From: Stomoxys calcitrans
Lineage: Eukaryota > Arthropoda > Insecta > Diptera > Muscidae
Direction: 5' to 3'
DNA: 64,000 nucleotides
Assembly (NCBI RefSeq): GCF_963082655.1
Contig: NC_081556.1
Coordinates: 153,201,357-153,265,356, forward strand
The position numbers and the translations under genes are program-made. This document shows positions 42,506-54,500 of this stretch, in pieces. Within the stretch, counting starts at the first letter, position 1; every line of letters begins with the position of its first letter. The notes below the pieces were generated by a model. The model was given only the letters and a program-made list of their open reading frames with translations. It was not told the DNA's origin and ran no database searches.

Positions 42506-43420
42506 TAGCCGAACCGGGCCCACTCCGCAGCGTCTTCTTTAACTCTCTAATATCTTTTTGGGATGGGGACACTTCGCCCTGAATGCGGATTTCGAATTCG
42601 TGCCATTGTAGCCTATAACGCTGAAGACGTTCGAATCCTGGCGGGAACATCGAACAAGGCGGTGTTTATCCCCTCTTAATTTTGGCGTGCCATTGTAGCC
42701 TATGACGTTGAGCGCGTTCGAATCCTGGCGGGAACATCGAACAAAGCGGTGTTTCTCCCCTCTTAATGTTGGCGATATTTGCGAGGTACAATGCCATGCA
42801 TGGTCATTTAAAAAATTTTCCCCAAAGAAGTGTCGCACTGCGGGACGCCGTTGGGACTCGACTATAAAGATATGTCCCTTATCATTGAGTTTAAACTTGA
42901 ATCGGAAAGCCCTAATTGATGTGTGAGAATTTGCCCCTTCTCGGTTCCTGGTGATAATATTCTTCTTTAGGGCAAGGTTCTCATTAGGGGAGAGATGGCA
43001 CCTCAGACATTTCGACTCAAATATGGATATCAAATTCGTGCTGCACTTCCAAATCCCTTTAATTTGAGCCCCATATTGCTATGACCGGTAAATATAAATG
43101 GTTTGGAGAGTGTTTTGGGGCAGGGTCAGGGGCGGCCACCGACACTTTGCACTGAAAATAGATACCAAATTTGTTCTTTATTCCCAACGGAACTGAAGTT
43201 CAATTTAGGGAGTGCTTTAGGGCGTAGCCCAAAACACTTGGATTCAAAATTAGATAACAAATTCGTTTTCAACTCTCAAATACCTTTCACTTGAGTCCCA
43301 TATAACCCAAATAACCCGTTTGGGGGTGGGCGACATTCCATTACTTTTACCTTATGTTTTATGTCATATTTGTAATCTACTGCCTAATACTTTTCATTTA
43401 ATTTCTATAGAAAATTTTGT
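42506..43420. repeat. Interspersed repeat E, copy 2 (contains SINE2)
   Basis: Same order as copy 1 at 25623: 'tagccgaaccgggcccactc', 'ggatggggacacttcgccc', 'gcggatttcgaattcgtgcc', SINE2, 'ggcacctcagacatttcgac', 'atatggatatcaaattcgtg', 'ctgcacttccaaatccctt', 'ggcggccaccgacactttgc'. It extends to 'atgtcatatttgtaatctac', which copy 1 also has just before its mariner insertion. Confidence 0.75.
42600..42950 (+). mobile_element. SINE2 copy with 87-bp head duplication
   Basis: The segment from 'gtgccattgtagcctat' to 'ttttggc/tgttggc' occurs twice in tandem (42600-42686 and 42687-42773), each with a B-box-like 'cgttcgaatcctggcggg'. The body follows once ('atgccatgcatggtcattta', 'gtcgcactgcgggacgccgt', 'tgatgtgtgagaatttgccc'). 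Confidence 0.75.
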
Positions 43421-43424
43421 AGGT

Positions 43425-45075
43425 TAGGGTAGCATGAAAATATGGTGAAGATAGTACTCCGCCCCATGCCACTATGGGCATACACCTAAGCCAGTAATCG
43501 GTACGTTGTGCACTCTTAATACTCAAAAGTAACCACGAAAAAGGTAATTTAAGTCAGGAATTCCGTGCTGCTTACAAAATCCTTAATTGTTTTCCATAGC
43601 ACGCCCCTTAGTTGATTCATGTGTGGTATTGTGTCCCCACTTAAGTGCCGGTGTCAGTTAGTGGCGAAGGCTGGGCAATGATATAGGAAATGATCCAACC
43701 TCTCATCAGCTTCCCAGCAAGCCCTACACGTGCTATCACTTGTCGCACCGAATTTGGATAAGTGAGCTCGTAGTCCCATGTGTCTTGTTATGACACAGAA
43801 AGCTATTCCGACCTCCTGCTTGCTTCCTTTCAGTAATAGCCTCGTCTTCTCACAATCCATACCTCCCCATAGGATTTTCATCGTCTTGCGAACCTTTTCG
43901 CTGTTCCAAGTTCGTAGCCCACGCTCTTAACTCGGACTGCATGGACCCGAAAGGCTTCGGGTTAACCAAGTTTGTTGACAGCAGTCCTCTGGTCTTCACT
44001 GCTTGCTTTTTTCATTCCCTTTTACTCCGTTATGGCTCGGCACACAAACGATGCGGATCGTGTCATTCTCATGGGAGGAGTTAATCTCCTTCTTATAGTC
44101 TAAAAATGTTCGTGACCTTACCGTCCTGGTTGCTATTGCCCTTATGGCCAGTTAATTGTCATTAAAGATGCTAACACTCTATGTAATCGCGTTAGCACCA
44201 CACCTCCTCACGCATTCCGTGATCACCCGAATCTCCGCCCCCAGGACCATATTATGAACAGGCAGTCTAAAACAGATCTCAGTCTCTGAGATCTCAATGT
44301 AGAACGCCAGGCCCATTATGTTCTCTAGCCTTGATCCATCCGTGTAACATGATCTTGCAGATGGCAATACTAGGGGTGCCGTCAATCCTAGGCTGTGCCG
44401 CTGGCAGCAGTGCTTCGCACTCAACCTCAAATGTCGTCTCGGGTATCCGATTGGAAACCTCTTCCATTACATTCGGGTTTCCTATCGATTACTCGATTAT
44501 AACGCGATGGTATGACTTGCCCTTATTCTCTATCCATTCTCTCATCGACTTAAGTCTTATAGCCGCAATGGTTGCCTAACACTTAATCTGCATGTCTCCG
44601 AGTTGGATATCTAGAATAGTTTCCAGTGCCCTAGTGGGAGTTGTCCTCATCGCTCCGCCTGTGGCAAGACAACGTGTTCTCTGAACCTGTTGTATTATCC
44701 TTAGGCTGCACTTTTTCTCCATAGCAGTCCACCAAACTACTGAGGCGTAAGTAAGAAAAACTGGTCTTATCAGGCTCCTGTAGAGCCAGTGGACTATCCT
44801 TGGATTCAGCCACCATTTCGAGCCTACGACGCGTCTTCATAGTGTCCAACATCTGTGAGCCTTCTCGGCACGCTCCTTAATATGGCACTTTCAATTGAGT
44901 TTCCTGTCCAAGATCTCTCCTAAGTATTTGACCTCGTCAGATATCGAAATCGTTTTATTGAGGAAACGCGGTGCGTCAAATTGGCCCATCTTTTCTTCTT
45001 CGAACAAGCAGGTTTCGGTCTTTTCCACGTTAACATTAAGACGCCTAGTTCGAGACCAGTCGTATTCCATCCCAT
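43425..45075 (-). pseudogene. RNase-H-bearing LINE (I/LOA-like), 5'-truncated and decayed
   Basis: Minus-strand 3' part of a non-LTR retrotransposon. Read 5' to 3' (right to left): 'NVNVEKTETCLFEEEKM' (about 45000-45040) and 'APRFLNKTISISDEVKYLG' (about 44920-44980). Next is 'WLNPRIVHWLYRSLIRPVFL' with 'TYASVVWW' (about 44725-44805), typical of the RT C-terminal region. 'IENKGKS..RVIIE' lies near 44500-44540. An RNase H domain starts with CYTDGSRLENIMGLAFYIE (about 44270-44330; Asp of the DG motif present) and ends with CVPSHNGVKGNE (about 44030-44070). Then comes a CCHC-like finger 'CRACWEADERLDHFLYHC' (about 43675-43730) and a 3' UTR ending in CCTAACCTAC at 43425. Several stops and frameshifts. 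Presence of RNase H excludes most jockey and RTE elements; the exact clade is uncertain. Confidence 0.85.
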
Positions 45076-46730
45076 TCTTAAGCCCATAAAAGCCACATTT
45101 ATTATCCGATTTTGCTGAAATTTGGAAGAGTGAGTTGTGTTAGGCCATTCGACATGCTTCGTTAATTTGGCCTTGATCGGTTCAGATTTGGTTATAGCTG
45201 CCATATAGACCGATAATCCGATTTAGGGTCTTAAGCCCATAAAAGCCACATTTATTATCCCATTTTGCTAAAATTTGGGGCAGTGAATAGGGTTAGGCCC
45301 TTCGGCTTCTTTTTTTAATGTGGCCCAGATCGGTCCAGATTTGGATATAGCTGCCACATAGACCGATCCTCCGATTTAGGGTCTAAGGCCCATAAAAGCC
45401 ACAATAAATATCTGATTTTCCTGAAATTTGGGACAATGAGTTGTGTTAGACCCTTCAACATCTTTCTTCGATTTGGCCCAGATCGGTCAAGATTTGAATA
45501 TAGCTGCCATATAGACCGATCCTCCGATTTAGGGTCGTATGCCCATAAAAGCCACATTTATTATCCGATTTTGGGACAGAGAGTTTGGTTAGGCCCTTCG
45601 ACATCCTTCGTCAATTTGGGTCAGATCGGTCCAGATTTGGATATAGCTGCCATATAGACCGATCCTCCGATTTAGGGTTGTATGCCCATAAAAGCCACAT
45701 TTATTACCCGATTTTGCTGAAATTTGAGACAATGAGTTGTAATAGGCCCTTCGACATCCCTCGTCAATTTGGGTCAGGTCGGTCCAGATTTGGATATAGC
45801 TGCCTTATAGACCGATCCTCCGATTTAGGGTCTTAGGCCCATAAAAGCCACATTTACTATCCGATCTTGCTGAAATTTTGGTTGTCCTAGGCCCGTCGAC
45901 ATCTTTTTTCAATTTGGCCTAGATCGGTCCAGATTTGGATATAGCTGCCATACAGACCGATCACTTGATTTAAGGTTTTGGACCTATAAAAGGCGCATTT
46001 ATTATCCGATGTTGTCCGAAATTTGGGACAGTGAGTTAAGTTAAGCCCCTTGACATTCTTCTGCAATATGGCACGGATCGGTCCAGATTTGGATATAGCT
46101 GCCATATAGACCGATCTCTCGGTTTTTGGTTTTGGGGCCATTAATGGCGCATTTATTGTCCGATTTTGCAGAAATTAGAGACAGTGAGTTGTGTAAGGCT
46201 CTTCGACATCCGTCTTCAATTTGGCCCATATAGACCGATTTTTCGATTTAAGGTTTTGGGCCCATAGAAGGCGCATTTATTGTTCGATTTCGCCGAGATT
46301 TGGAACAGTGCGTTGTGTTAGGCATTTCGACATTTTTCTGCAACTTGGTCCAAATCGGTCCAGATTTGGATATAGCTGCCATGTAGACCGCTGTCTCGAT
46401 TTTAAGTCTTAGCCCCATAAACGGCCCATATATAATCCGATTTCACTGACATTTGACACAGTGACATATGTTAGGCTTGTCGACATCCTCGTTTATGGTT
46501 CAGATCGGTTTATTTTTAGATACTGCTACCAAGAAGACCAATATCTTGTTATACACCATTGATCAATGACTTTTACTTATTAGTATTTGGTCCAAATCGG
46601 AACATATTTCGATATAACTGCTATGGGAAATAAGGTACGCACCGGATTTTGATGAAAGGTGGTTTACATCTGTACCCGAGGTGGTGGGTATCCATAGTTC
46701 GTTCCGGCCGTACTTGATGCCTTTTTACTT
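45076..46730 (+). mobile_element. Type B mini-me/DINE-like element, 5'-truncated, ~10 monomers
   Basis: Monomers ('ccataaaagccacatttatt', 'atccgattttgctgaaattt', 'ggatatagctgccatataga') start abruptly at the LINE boundary. The right end is 'cccgaggtggtgggtatcc', 'gttcgttccggccgtacttg' and 'atgcctttttactt'. The GTCY core is missing. One monomer (near 45568) lacks ~15 bp compared with its neighbours. Confidence 0.8.
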
Positions 46731-48300
46731 TTTTTTTTTTTTTTGATAAAATTTTCTTTATCCTTTTGGTTTCACCCATTGCATGTTATATGAATTTTCA
46801 CATTTGCCCATGTATCTGTATTTGTTGTGTGGTCAAAGGATATCATATGGCTTTGAGGCTGTTCGGTTGACTTCGAATGAAGTAAATTTCTGTAAAATGT
46901 TAGGTGTCACATAAATGTCATAACAGGATGTGTAACATGAAATATTGCACAGAGGCCAATGATGGTGTATGTTGTCACAGAAATGCAAAGAAGCAAAAAA
47001 AAAAAATTGAAAACTCCGACATGCTACACCCACCAATGCAGGGGGTTTAATATGAGTCTTCAACATCTCACATACACACATCTACACACACATGCGGTTA
47101 GAGTTTGCCTGTTGTATAATGTATGGTCTCGACGGTTGTTTATTTATTCACTAGATTATCTGTAGCCTACTGTTAGGCTTAAAGCGAGCACCAACCAACC
47201 ATATTGCCTACTTTAAGGCATATTTCACTTAAAATCACATTTGTGTCATTTACTAAAAGCCAAAGCCGTTAAGGAAATGTTTGCAGTTGCCAAACCTACA
47301 TATTGAGACCAGGAAAAATAAACAAATCAAATGTAAATGTAGTTGTTGTTTTTAAGGTTTTAGCTTCGTCGTTTTTTTTTTCCATCAAGCCATTTTGTTT
47401 TGTTGCCGCTTCCTCTTTGGCCATTATTAAAGCCCTTTGGTTGGAGGGAACTGAGGATCCAGGGATGGGCGCTTGGTATGATATGCGTGCTTGGAAAACA
47501 TTCGGCAAATGTTTTTCGTCGTGCATATGTCAGTTTCTATTTGCCTAGAGATATATTATGTCTAACCTTCCTTCTCATCTGTTTTCTTCATGTCTTTTTG
47601 TTTTTTTTGCTCCTGGGTACACACAAATGCACGTTTGTGTCCCCTATGTCATACAACATGAATATTTAACATGGCACAGTAGTTTTGGGCGATTATCTGT
47701 AATGGTAATGGCATAGAGATGTTAGTTTAAGTGCAGGGGGCGTAGCCTAGCGTGCCTCCAATGGGATTAGATTAGATTCGGTAAATGATTAATTTCATTC
47801 AAATAATCATAGCATTAAACTAAGAACGAAACAAAAAATTAAACAATACACACGCAGACAAATGTGATTTTGTTGGCTAAACTGCCATACTTATGCCACC
47901 CTGCGTTCCTCTTTTTGACATTTTATGATATTCCATGGAGGGTGGTCCTAGGAGAATGCCACTAACATTAAATTGAAAGCTATTTTGTTTTTATTTTATT
48001 AAATATGGGAAGTTGTTTGCTGATTTGCTTTGCCAGAGGAGACGAAAGCGGGTGCTAACAAAGTCGGTAGGAAATTTCAGGGTCTAATAGGTAATATTTT
48101 CGATAAAATCAAAAAATTTTCAATTACAACGAGGTCGTTCAAAGTTACAAAATTGAACCCATAAGGGGGTCAAGAAATGAAATCGAGAGATGGCACTACA
48201 ACTTTACAGAATAATTTTTAAGATGCTGTAAACGGAAAAATTAGGATTAAGTGTTACCTATACTGTAGGATGTAGGATTCGCACCATCAAAAGTGCACAC
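46731..48300. other. Gene-free AT-rich stretch
   Basis: Contains poly-T at 46728-46744 and poly-A at 46997-47007. Frames of 60-89 codons have no recognisable domain. Around 48055-48260 a possible type C remnant ('cccataagggggtcaagaaa') is too decayed to define. Confidence 0.5.
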
Positions 48301-48315
48301 TAATGAGGATGCAAT

Positions 48316-48596
48316 GCAAATTTTGCTCATGAACATTCCACTAAGGAACAGGGGCACACTTCTCACATATCAATGAATGCAAGTTTAAGCTCAATGATAA
48401 GACGAGTTCGAACGGCGTGCCGCAGTGCGATACTTCTTTGGAGAGAAGTTTTACATGCCATAGTTCGTCCCAAATGTTGCCAGCATTAGGAGGGGAAAAC
48501 CACAGCTAAAAAATTTTTCTGATGGCCTCACCATGATTCAAACACAGGCGTTCAGCGTCATAGTCGGACATGCTAGCCTGCGCTACAGTGCCCTAG
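48316..48596 (-). mobile_element. SINE2, intact copy with 15-bp target duplication
   Basis: Flanked by a perfect direct repeat taatgaggatgcaat (48301-48315 and 48597-48611). On the minus strand: head with A-box-like 'tgtagcgcaggctagcatg', B-box-like 'gtgtttgaatcatgg', then 'gtggttttcccctcctaatg', 'gcactgcggcacgccgttc', 'atcattgagcttaaacttgc', 'gatatgtgagaagtg' and 'gttcatgagcaaaatttgc'. At 281 bp with both ends defined, it sets the family boundaries for the other copies. Confidence 0.9.
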
Positions 48597-48611
48597 TAAT
48601 GAGGATGCAAT

Positions 48612-48756
48612 TATCAAAATTATGGATGATTGTAGCAGTTCCTCAAACATCTTCATGGCATCGCCCAATCTCTCCATTGATCGACCTTTCGAGTTTATAA
48701 CCCTTGAATGCACATGGGGAAATGCAAATAAATCTTTTTTTCGCTTTTGAACCACC
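48612..48756. other. Short unassigned stretch
   Basis: The minus strand can be read as 'KKDLFAFPHVHSRVINSKGR' followed by 'SMERLGDAMKMFEELLQSS'. This is an unbroken ~45-codon segment that looks more protein-like than its surroundings, but I cannot match it to a family and the frame runs into the SINE. It may be chance. Confidence 0.25.
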
Positions 48757-50520
48757 CGGCCGACACGGTATAACAATGAGCACCACATAAGCTGCAATTT
48801 TGAGCTTCAACTTGTGTGGTGTTCATCTTTATTTACGGGAAGCCTAGCTGAAAGCTACCGGGCGCGTCCACAGGTTGCGCCTAGTGGAAAGATTCGTTTT
48901 TATGTGAAGTAGCTGCAAATTCAGCCGAAGGCTGTCATTGATTTCGGAAGGAGAGTCTCAGTGAGGTCATGTTATGTGGTCATGTGGCACTGGCTCTTGT
49001 TTAAATACTAAGTGCCAAAGTTACTCGAGATGACAAGGCGAGTTATTGCCGCCTTCAAAAAACCAATGACCAACATCAGCGTCTGTTCTCAGGTTAGAGG
49101 TAGCTGTAGGTGGACGTCGAATCTTGGAGCAAGCGGCTCCCGACATCAAAGGATACTGCGATCCCATGTGGTTAGGACGCAGACCCAGTAACATGCCCCC
49201 CGAAAATTATAAGAATTACTCTGAGAAACAAACGAATAGTAAGAACGGACTCCTTAAACGTTAAAGACCCAAGCAAACGAAAAAAGGACCATGATTAAGG
49301 ATCTGCACTTGGAATGTCCACACTCCTTATAGAGAAGTTGCAGTATAGGCATCGATGGATGTATTGGAGAAGTATAAGGCAGATATTACCGCCCTACAGG
49401 AAGTACGATGGACCGAAAATGACGTCACAACAGCCACACAATAGCTGCCATAACACGAGGCATGAATTTGGAAGCAGATTTCTGGTTAGTCAGAGACTGA
49501 AACGCATTGTCTCCAGCTTTACCCATGTAGATGAGTAGCTAGCCACAATCCGCATTAAAGCCAAATTTTTCAAAATTGCCTTATTTGTGTCCATACCTCG
49601 AAGGAAGACAAGGACGAGCAGACCAAGGATATTTTCTACGAGCGCCTTGAGAGAGAATAAGGCTGCTGTCCCGCCCATGATTTTAAAATCTTACTGGGAG
49701 ATTTTAATGCGAAGATAGGAAATGAAGACATCTTTAGTCCAACAGTGGGAAAATTTTGCCTCCACGAGATAATGCCCAGTAATTGGTTGAGGCTAATAGA
49801 TTTAGCCGCCGCAAAAAACATGGTAGATGGCAGTACCTGATTTTAACAAAAAAACTCACAAAGACACATGGCTTTCACCCGGTCAAACCACGAGAAAACA
49901 AATTGATCACTTTGTGATAGATGGAAGGCATTCACCTAGCGTGTTAGATGTACGATCGATCCGAGGGGCGAACATCGATTCGAATTATTACCCAGTTGCA
50001 GCAAAGGTTCTCACCCGTTTGAATATGGCGAGAATAGTACGATCTGACACTGCATGGAATCGGGACATTAAAAGTTGTAACACAACAGATGGCAACGGCA
50101 TACTCCACTCCACCGACCCAACTGCTTGATGAAAACACTCCTCGTTCGGATATAATAACAGCGCAGTGGTAATCCCTCGCCCCCTCCATTGAAAATGCTG
50201 CGAAATCCGTATTTGGGTATCGGAAGCCACCCCCAAGAAACCCATGGTACGACCAATAGTGTCGAGATGCCACTGAAGCCAAGAAATCGGTATACAAAGC
50301 AACGATACAACCAGTAGCAATGCTCCAGATGAAGGAGAGGTATCGGGAGAAAAGGAGAGAGGAGGAAAGTATAAGGAAATGGAAATAATGAGTGTGAGCG
50401 AATTGAGATGTACAGGAGTCAAAATGAACTCTGGAAATTTTAGCAATGAATCCAACATCAAATCGATGGCTTTAGTACAGGCACATCCTCCTACAGAGGC
50501 AAAGAAGGAAATCTGGTAAC
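48757..50520 (+). pseudogene. RTE-like LINE, 5' half (5' UTR plus endonuclease), 3'-truncated
   Basis: The 5' non-coding region (48757-49290) begins 'cccggccgacacggtat' and has a conserved hairpin (48783-48820). The reading region starts near 49290. It resembles an apurinic-type (exonuclease-endonuclease-phosphatase fold) endonuclease: 'SCHNTRHEFGSRFLVSQRLK' (49445-49505), 'LATIRIKAKFFK' (49540-49575), a 'GKFCLHEI'-like stretch near 49750, 'RKQIDHFVIDGRHS' (49890-49932) and 'IRGANIDSNYYPVAAKV' (about 49957-50007). In active relatives the last motif is S-D-H-Y; here it is S-N-Y-Y, so the catalytic His is lost. A linker follows ('MKERYREKRREEES', 'RSQNEL') up to 'GKEGNLVT' near 50515, where a mini-me element begins. 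No reverse transcriptase is present. Frameshifts and stops show it is dead. Confidence 0.8.
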
Positions 50521-51156
50521 TGTCTGTCCGTCTCACGAAATCACGATAGTGTTCCAACATATCTGCTAACAATTTTGCACTGATACTTCTTAGTGATGAA
50601 GCTCTTTGTGGACAGCAGATCGGTCACATCGGTTCAGATTCCAGATAAACTAACCTCCGATTTTGACTTCTTAAGCCCGTAGGAGCTTCCATTCGAACAC
50701 AAAGATTTTTGTAAAAACTACCAAAATTTGAGCGAATTATGGTCTGAATCGGTCACTAATCTGAGCCCGTTTCAACCGATCCTCCGATTTGACGCCTTGA
50801 GATCCTAGAAGAATTAGTTTTCCCCAATTTGGCTGAAATTTAGTAAGTAAAGTACACATGTGCCCATCAACATTCAGACCGAATCCCACCTAGATAACAC
50901 TCGTATAAACCTATAACCGGATATGACTACTTGAACCACTAGAAGCTCAAGTTTTCATACGATTAGACAGAAATTTAACACAAAGGCTTCGGTTGGGTCT
51001 CCCAACATCTGCGTCAAGTACTATCTGAATCGATTTATAACCTGATATAGTTACCATATAAACCGACCCACAAATTGAGTTAATAAGGTTAAATGTTTAG
51101 TGTAATCCCGAGTGTGGGTAGACAAGTTTAGGCCCGAGCGAACTAAACCCCTTTTT
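50521..51156 (+). mobile_element. Type C-like element, diverged, 5' end missing
   Basis: Begins inside the GTCY tract (ctgtctgtccgtctcacg), then C-like repeats ('acttcttaagcccgtaggag', 'tgatatagttaccatataaa'). The right end is 'aggcccgagcgaactaaacc'. More diverged than other C copies. Confidence 0.6.
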
Positions 51157-53396
51157 TATATCCACCACCAAAGGATGCGGGTATAATCATTTTGTCATTA
51201 CGTTTCCAATACATCGAAATATCCATTTCCGACCCTATAAAGTATATATATTCTTGATCGTCGTAAAAATCTAAGACGATCTAGCCATGCCCGCCCGTCT
51301 GTCCGTCCGTCTGTCCGTCCGTTTGTCCATCCGTCTGTCCGTCCGCCTGTCCGTCCGTCTGACTGTTAAAATCATGCTACGCTACAAAATAGAGCTATTG
51401 AGCTAAAACTTTGTACAGATTATTGCTTTGTCCATAAGCAGGTTAAGTTCGATGATGGGCTATATCGGACTATATCTTGATATGACGCCCATATAGACCG
51501 ATCCGCCGATTTAGGGTCTTAGACCCATAAAAGGCGCATTTATTGTCCGATTTTGTCAACATTTGGGACACTGAGTTGCGTTAGGCCCTTCGACTTCCTC
51601 CTTTAATGTGCCCCTTATCGGTCCAGATTTGGATATAGTTGTCATATAGACCGATCCGCTGATTTAGGGTCTTGGGCTATAAAAGCTACATTTGTTTTCC
51701 GATTTTGCTGAAATTTGGGACAGTGAGTTGCAATAGGCCATTCGACATCCTTCTTCAATTTTCCCCAGATCGGTCCAGATTTGGATATAGCTGCCATATA
51801 GATAGATCTCTCGATGTAAGGTCTTGCGCCCATTAAAGGCGCATATATTGTCCGATTTTTTCAAAATTTGGGACAGTCAGTTGCGTCAGGCCCTTCAACA
51901 TCCTCCTTCAATTTGCCCCTGATCGGTCCAGATTTGCATATAGCTGCCATATAGACCGATCCGCCAATTTAGGGTGTTTGGCTATAAAATTCACATTTGT
52001 TATCCGATTTTGCTGAAATTTGGGACAATGAGTTGTGCTAGACATTCCAACTTCCCTCTTCAATTTGGCTCAGATCGGTCTAGATTTGGATACAGCTGCC
52101 ATATAGACCGATCTCTCGATTTAAGGTCTTGGGCCCATTAAAGGCGCATTTATTGTCCGATTTCGCCAAAATTTGGGACAGTGATTTGCTTTAGGCCCTT
52201 CGACATCCTTCTCCAATTTGCCTAGATCGGTCCAGATTTGGATATAGCAGCCATATAGACCCATCCGCCGATTTAGGGTCTTGGGCTATAAAAGTCACAT
52301 TTGTTATCCGATTTTGCTGAAATTTGGGACAATGAGTTGTGTTAGACATTTCGACATTCCTCTTTAATTTGGCTCAGATCGGATCAGATTTGGATATAGC
52401 TGCCATAAAGACCGATCTCTCGATTTAAGGACTTGGACCCATAAAAGGCGCATTTTTTGTCCGATTTTGCCAAAAATTTGGGACAGTGAGTTGCGTTAGG
52501 CCCTTCGACATCCTTCTCCAATTTGCCCTAGATCGGCCCAGATTTGGATATAGCAGCCATATAGACCCATCCGCCGATTTAGGGTCTTAGGCCCATAAAA
52601 GCCACATTTGTTATCCGATTTTGCTGAAATTTGGGACAGTGTGTTAAAATAGGCTCTTCGACACCCTTTTTCAATTTGGCCGAGATCGGCTCAGATTTGG
52701 ATATAGCTGCCATATAGACCGATCTCTCGATGTAAGATCTTGCCCCCATAAAAGGCGCATTTATTGTCCGATTTTGCCAACATTTGGGAGAGTGAGTTGT
52801 GTTAACCCTTCGACATTTTTCTGCAATTTGGCTCAGATCGGTTCAGATTTGGATATAGCAACCATATAGACCGACCTCTCGATTTAAGGTTTTGAGCCCA
52901 TAAAGGGCGCATTTATTGTCCGATTTCGCCAAAATTTAGGACAGTGAATTGCGTTAGGCCCTTCGACATCCTTCTTTAATTTGCCCCAGATCGGTCCAGA
53001 TTTGGATATAGCTGCCATATCGACAGGTTTATCGATTTAAGGTTTTGGCTCCATAAAAAGCGGATGTATTATCCGATTCCGGTGAAATTTATGACAGTTA
53101 GTTGTATTAATCTCTTCGTCATTTTTCTGCAACTTGGCCCAATTCGGTCCAGATTTCAATATAGCTGCCATGTAGATCGATACCTCGCTTTTAACACTTG
53201 GCCCCATAAAAGGCGCATTTATAATCCGATTTCACTGAAATTTGACACAGTGACTTATGTTAGGCTTTTCGACATCCGTGTCGTATATGGGTCAGATCGG
53301 TTTATTTTTAGATATAGCTACTAAAATGATCAGTGTTTTGTTATCAACGATTGAGCAAAGGCTTGGTCCAATTAGGAACATATTTCTATATAGCTG
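51157..53396 (+). mobile_element. Type B mini-me/DINE-like element, near complete, ~13 monomers
   Basis: Left end 'tatatccaccaccaaaggat', 'tttccaatacatcgaaatat' and 'ccgaccctataaagtatata'. The core is 'tcttgatcgtcgtaaaaatc' and 'gacgatctagccatgc'. The GTCC/GTCTG tract is expanded (51298-51363). Direct monomers follow. The 3' palindrome is missing; the sequence stops at 'tatagctgctatgg', where SINE2 sequence begins. The TTTCCGACCCTATAAAGTAT stretch is the part I recall as most like Drosophila INE-1. Confidence 0.85.
51298..51363. repeat. GTCC/GTCTG microsatellite within type B core
   Basis: About sixteen GTCC/GTCT/GTTT tetramers. Other type B cores have three to five. Confidence 0.85.
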
Positions 53397-53397
53397 C

Positions 53398-53560
53398 TAT
53401 GGTCGCACTGCGGCACACCGTTCGGACTCGGCTATAAAAAGGTGGCCCCTTATCATTGAGCTTAAACATGAATCGGACTGCACACAATGATATGTGAGAA
53501 GTTTGCCCCTGTCCCTTAGGGGAATGTTCATGGGCAAAATTTGCAATTTTACTCCCTCCT
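53398..53560 (+). mobile_element. SINE2, 3' part
   Basis: 'tggtcgcactgcggcacacc', 'gttcggactcggctataaaa', 'ccccttatcattgagcttaa', 'aatgatatgtgagaagtttg' and 'atgttcatgggcaaaatttg'. The tRNA-like head is absent and it is joined directly to the type B element. Confidence 0.75.
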
Positions 53561-54500
53561 AACCTAAGATAACTTAATACATGTTTCCCCCTTAGCATAT
53601 TTTATACCACTGTGCAATGGATTTTCCTTTTCATGTGTTGTTAAATTTAACTGCTGCTTACAAGTAAACGGAAAATTGCTGCTGAAGATTTAGTACCAAG
53701 AACGATAAGGGAAAATTGTTCCCACATTAGTTACGTTTGCCATCTTACACTTTAAACATTTTTTCCCTCCTGCCTTGTCTGTCTGTCTGTCTGTTTGACA
53801 GACTAGCTGTCTGTCCGTCCTTCCAAGCGTCTAGTTGCCTGGTTGTCTATCCCTTTTTGTTGTGCCAAGGAAGAGCATAAAGTAATGTTTGGATATGGCC
53901 AAAGTTAACGAAAGTCTAATCTGTTACAGCACCATAGAGTACACGTATTGATATCCCATGTAAGAGGAGGGTACATGGGTGTGTATTGTATGTTTGTGTG
54001 TGAGTTGTCATCTGTAGATGTGCGTGTTGGTGTAAGCGGGTCTTTGCATGTGCTATATTGACTTTTGCAATACATATTAACTTTTTTTTTCGTTTTGCCT
54101 TGGCTGTTGCTTCAAGCCTGGTGGGATATTTACTGCAGGCTCTTGGTTAGCACTTCCTCCTTTTTGCCTCCCTTGGCTGTAGCACAAGCTGTGCGTGCAT
54201 TTGGTACGACATATGTGTTGGCAAATATTTGCCTACATTTTGTACCGGGAGTAGATTTCTAAATAATTGTCTGTTCTGTGTATCCTTCTCGGCCCAACCC
54301 ATCATCCATCGAGCACCTCTCACCAGCTAGGAGTGGTAAATGATGATGAACAAAAAATGGGTTGAATTGAAGGTGGGGAAAAAATAATGCATAGAATTTA
54401 GCAGACTGCCTACACTTGGGAAAAAAGTTTAAGGCCAAGCGAAAACAAAGTTAAATTTCAGCCCACATTCTTTCTACTTACATACAAACTCTGTTATTTT
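53561..54500. other. Gene-free stretch
   Basis: Low-complexity DNA with a GTCT tract (53777-53796) and TG-rich parts near 53985-54035. A 65-codon frame at 54065-54262 is hydrophobic but unrecognised. Confidence 0.5.

Noticed and set aside
48573..48797. Small conserved gene (LFAFPHVHSR... segment)
   Set aside because: Looks somewhat protein-like, but the frame is bounded by a SINE and a LINE and I cannot match a family; kept only as an unassigned stretch.
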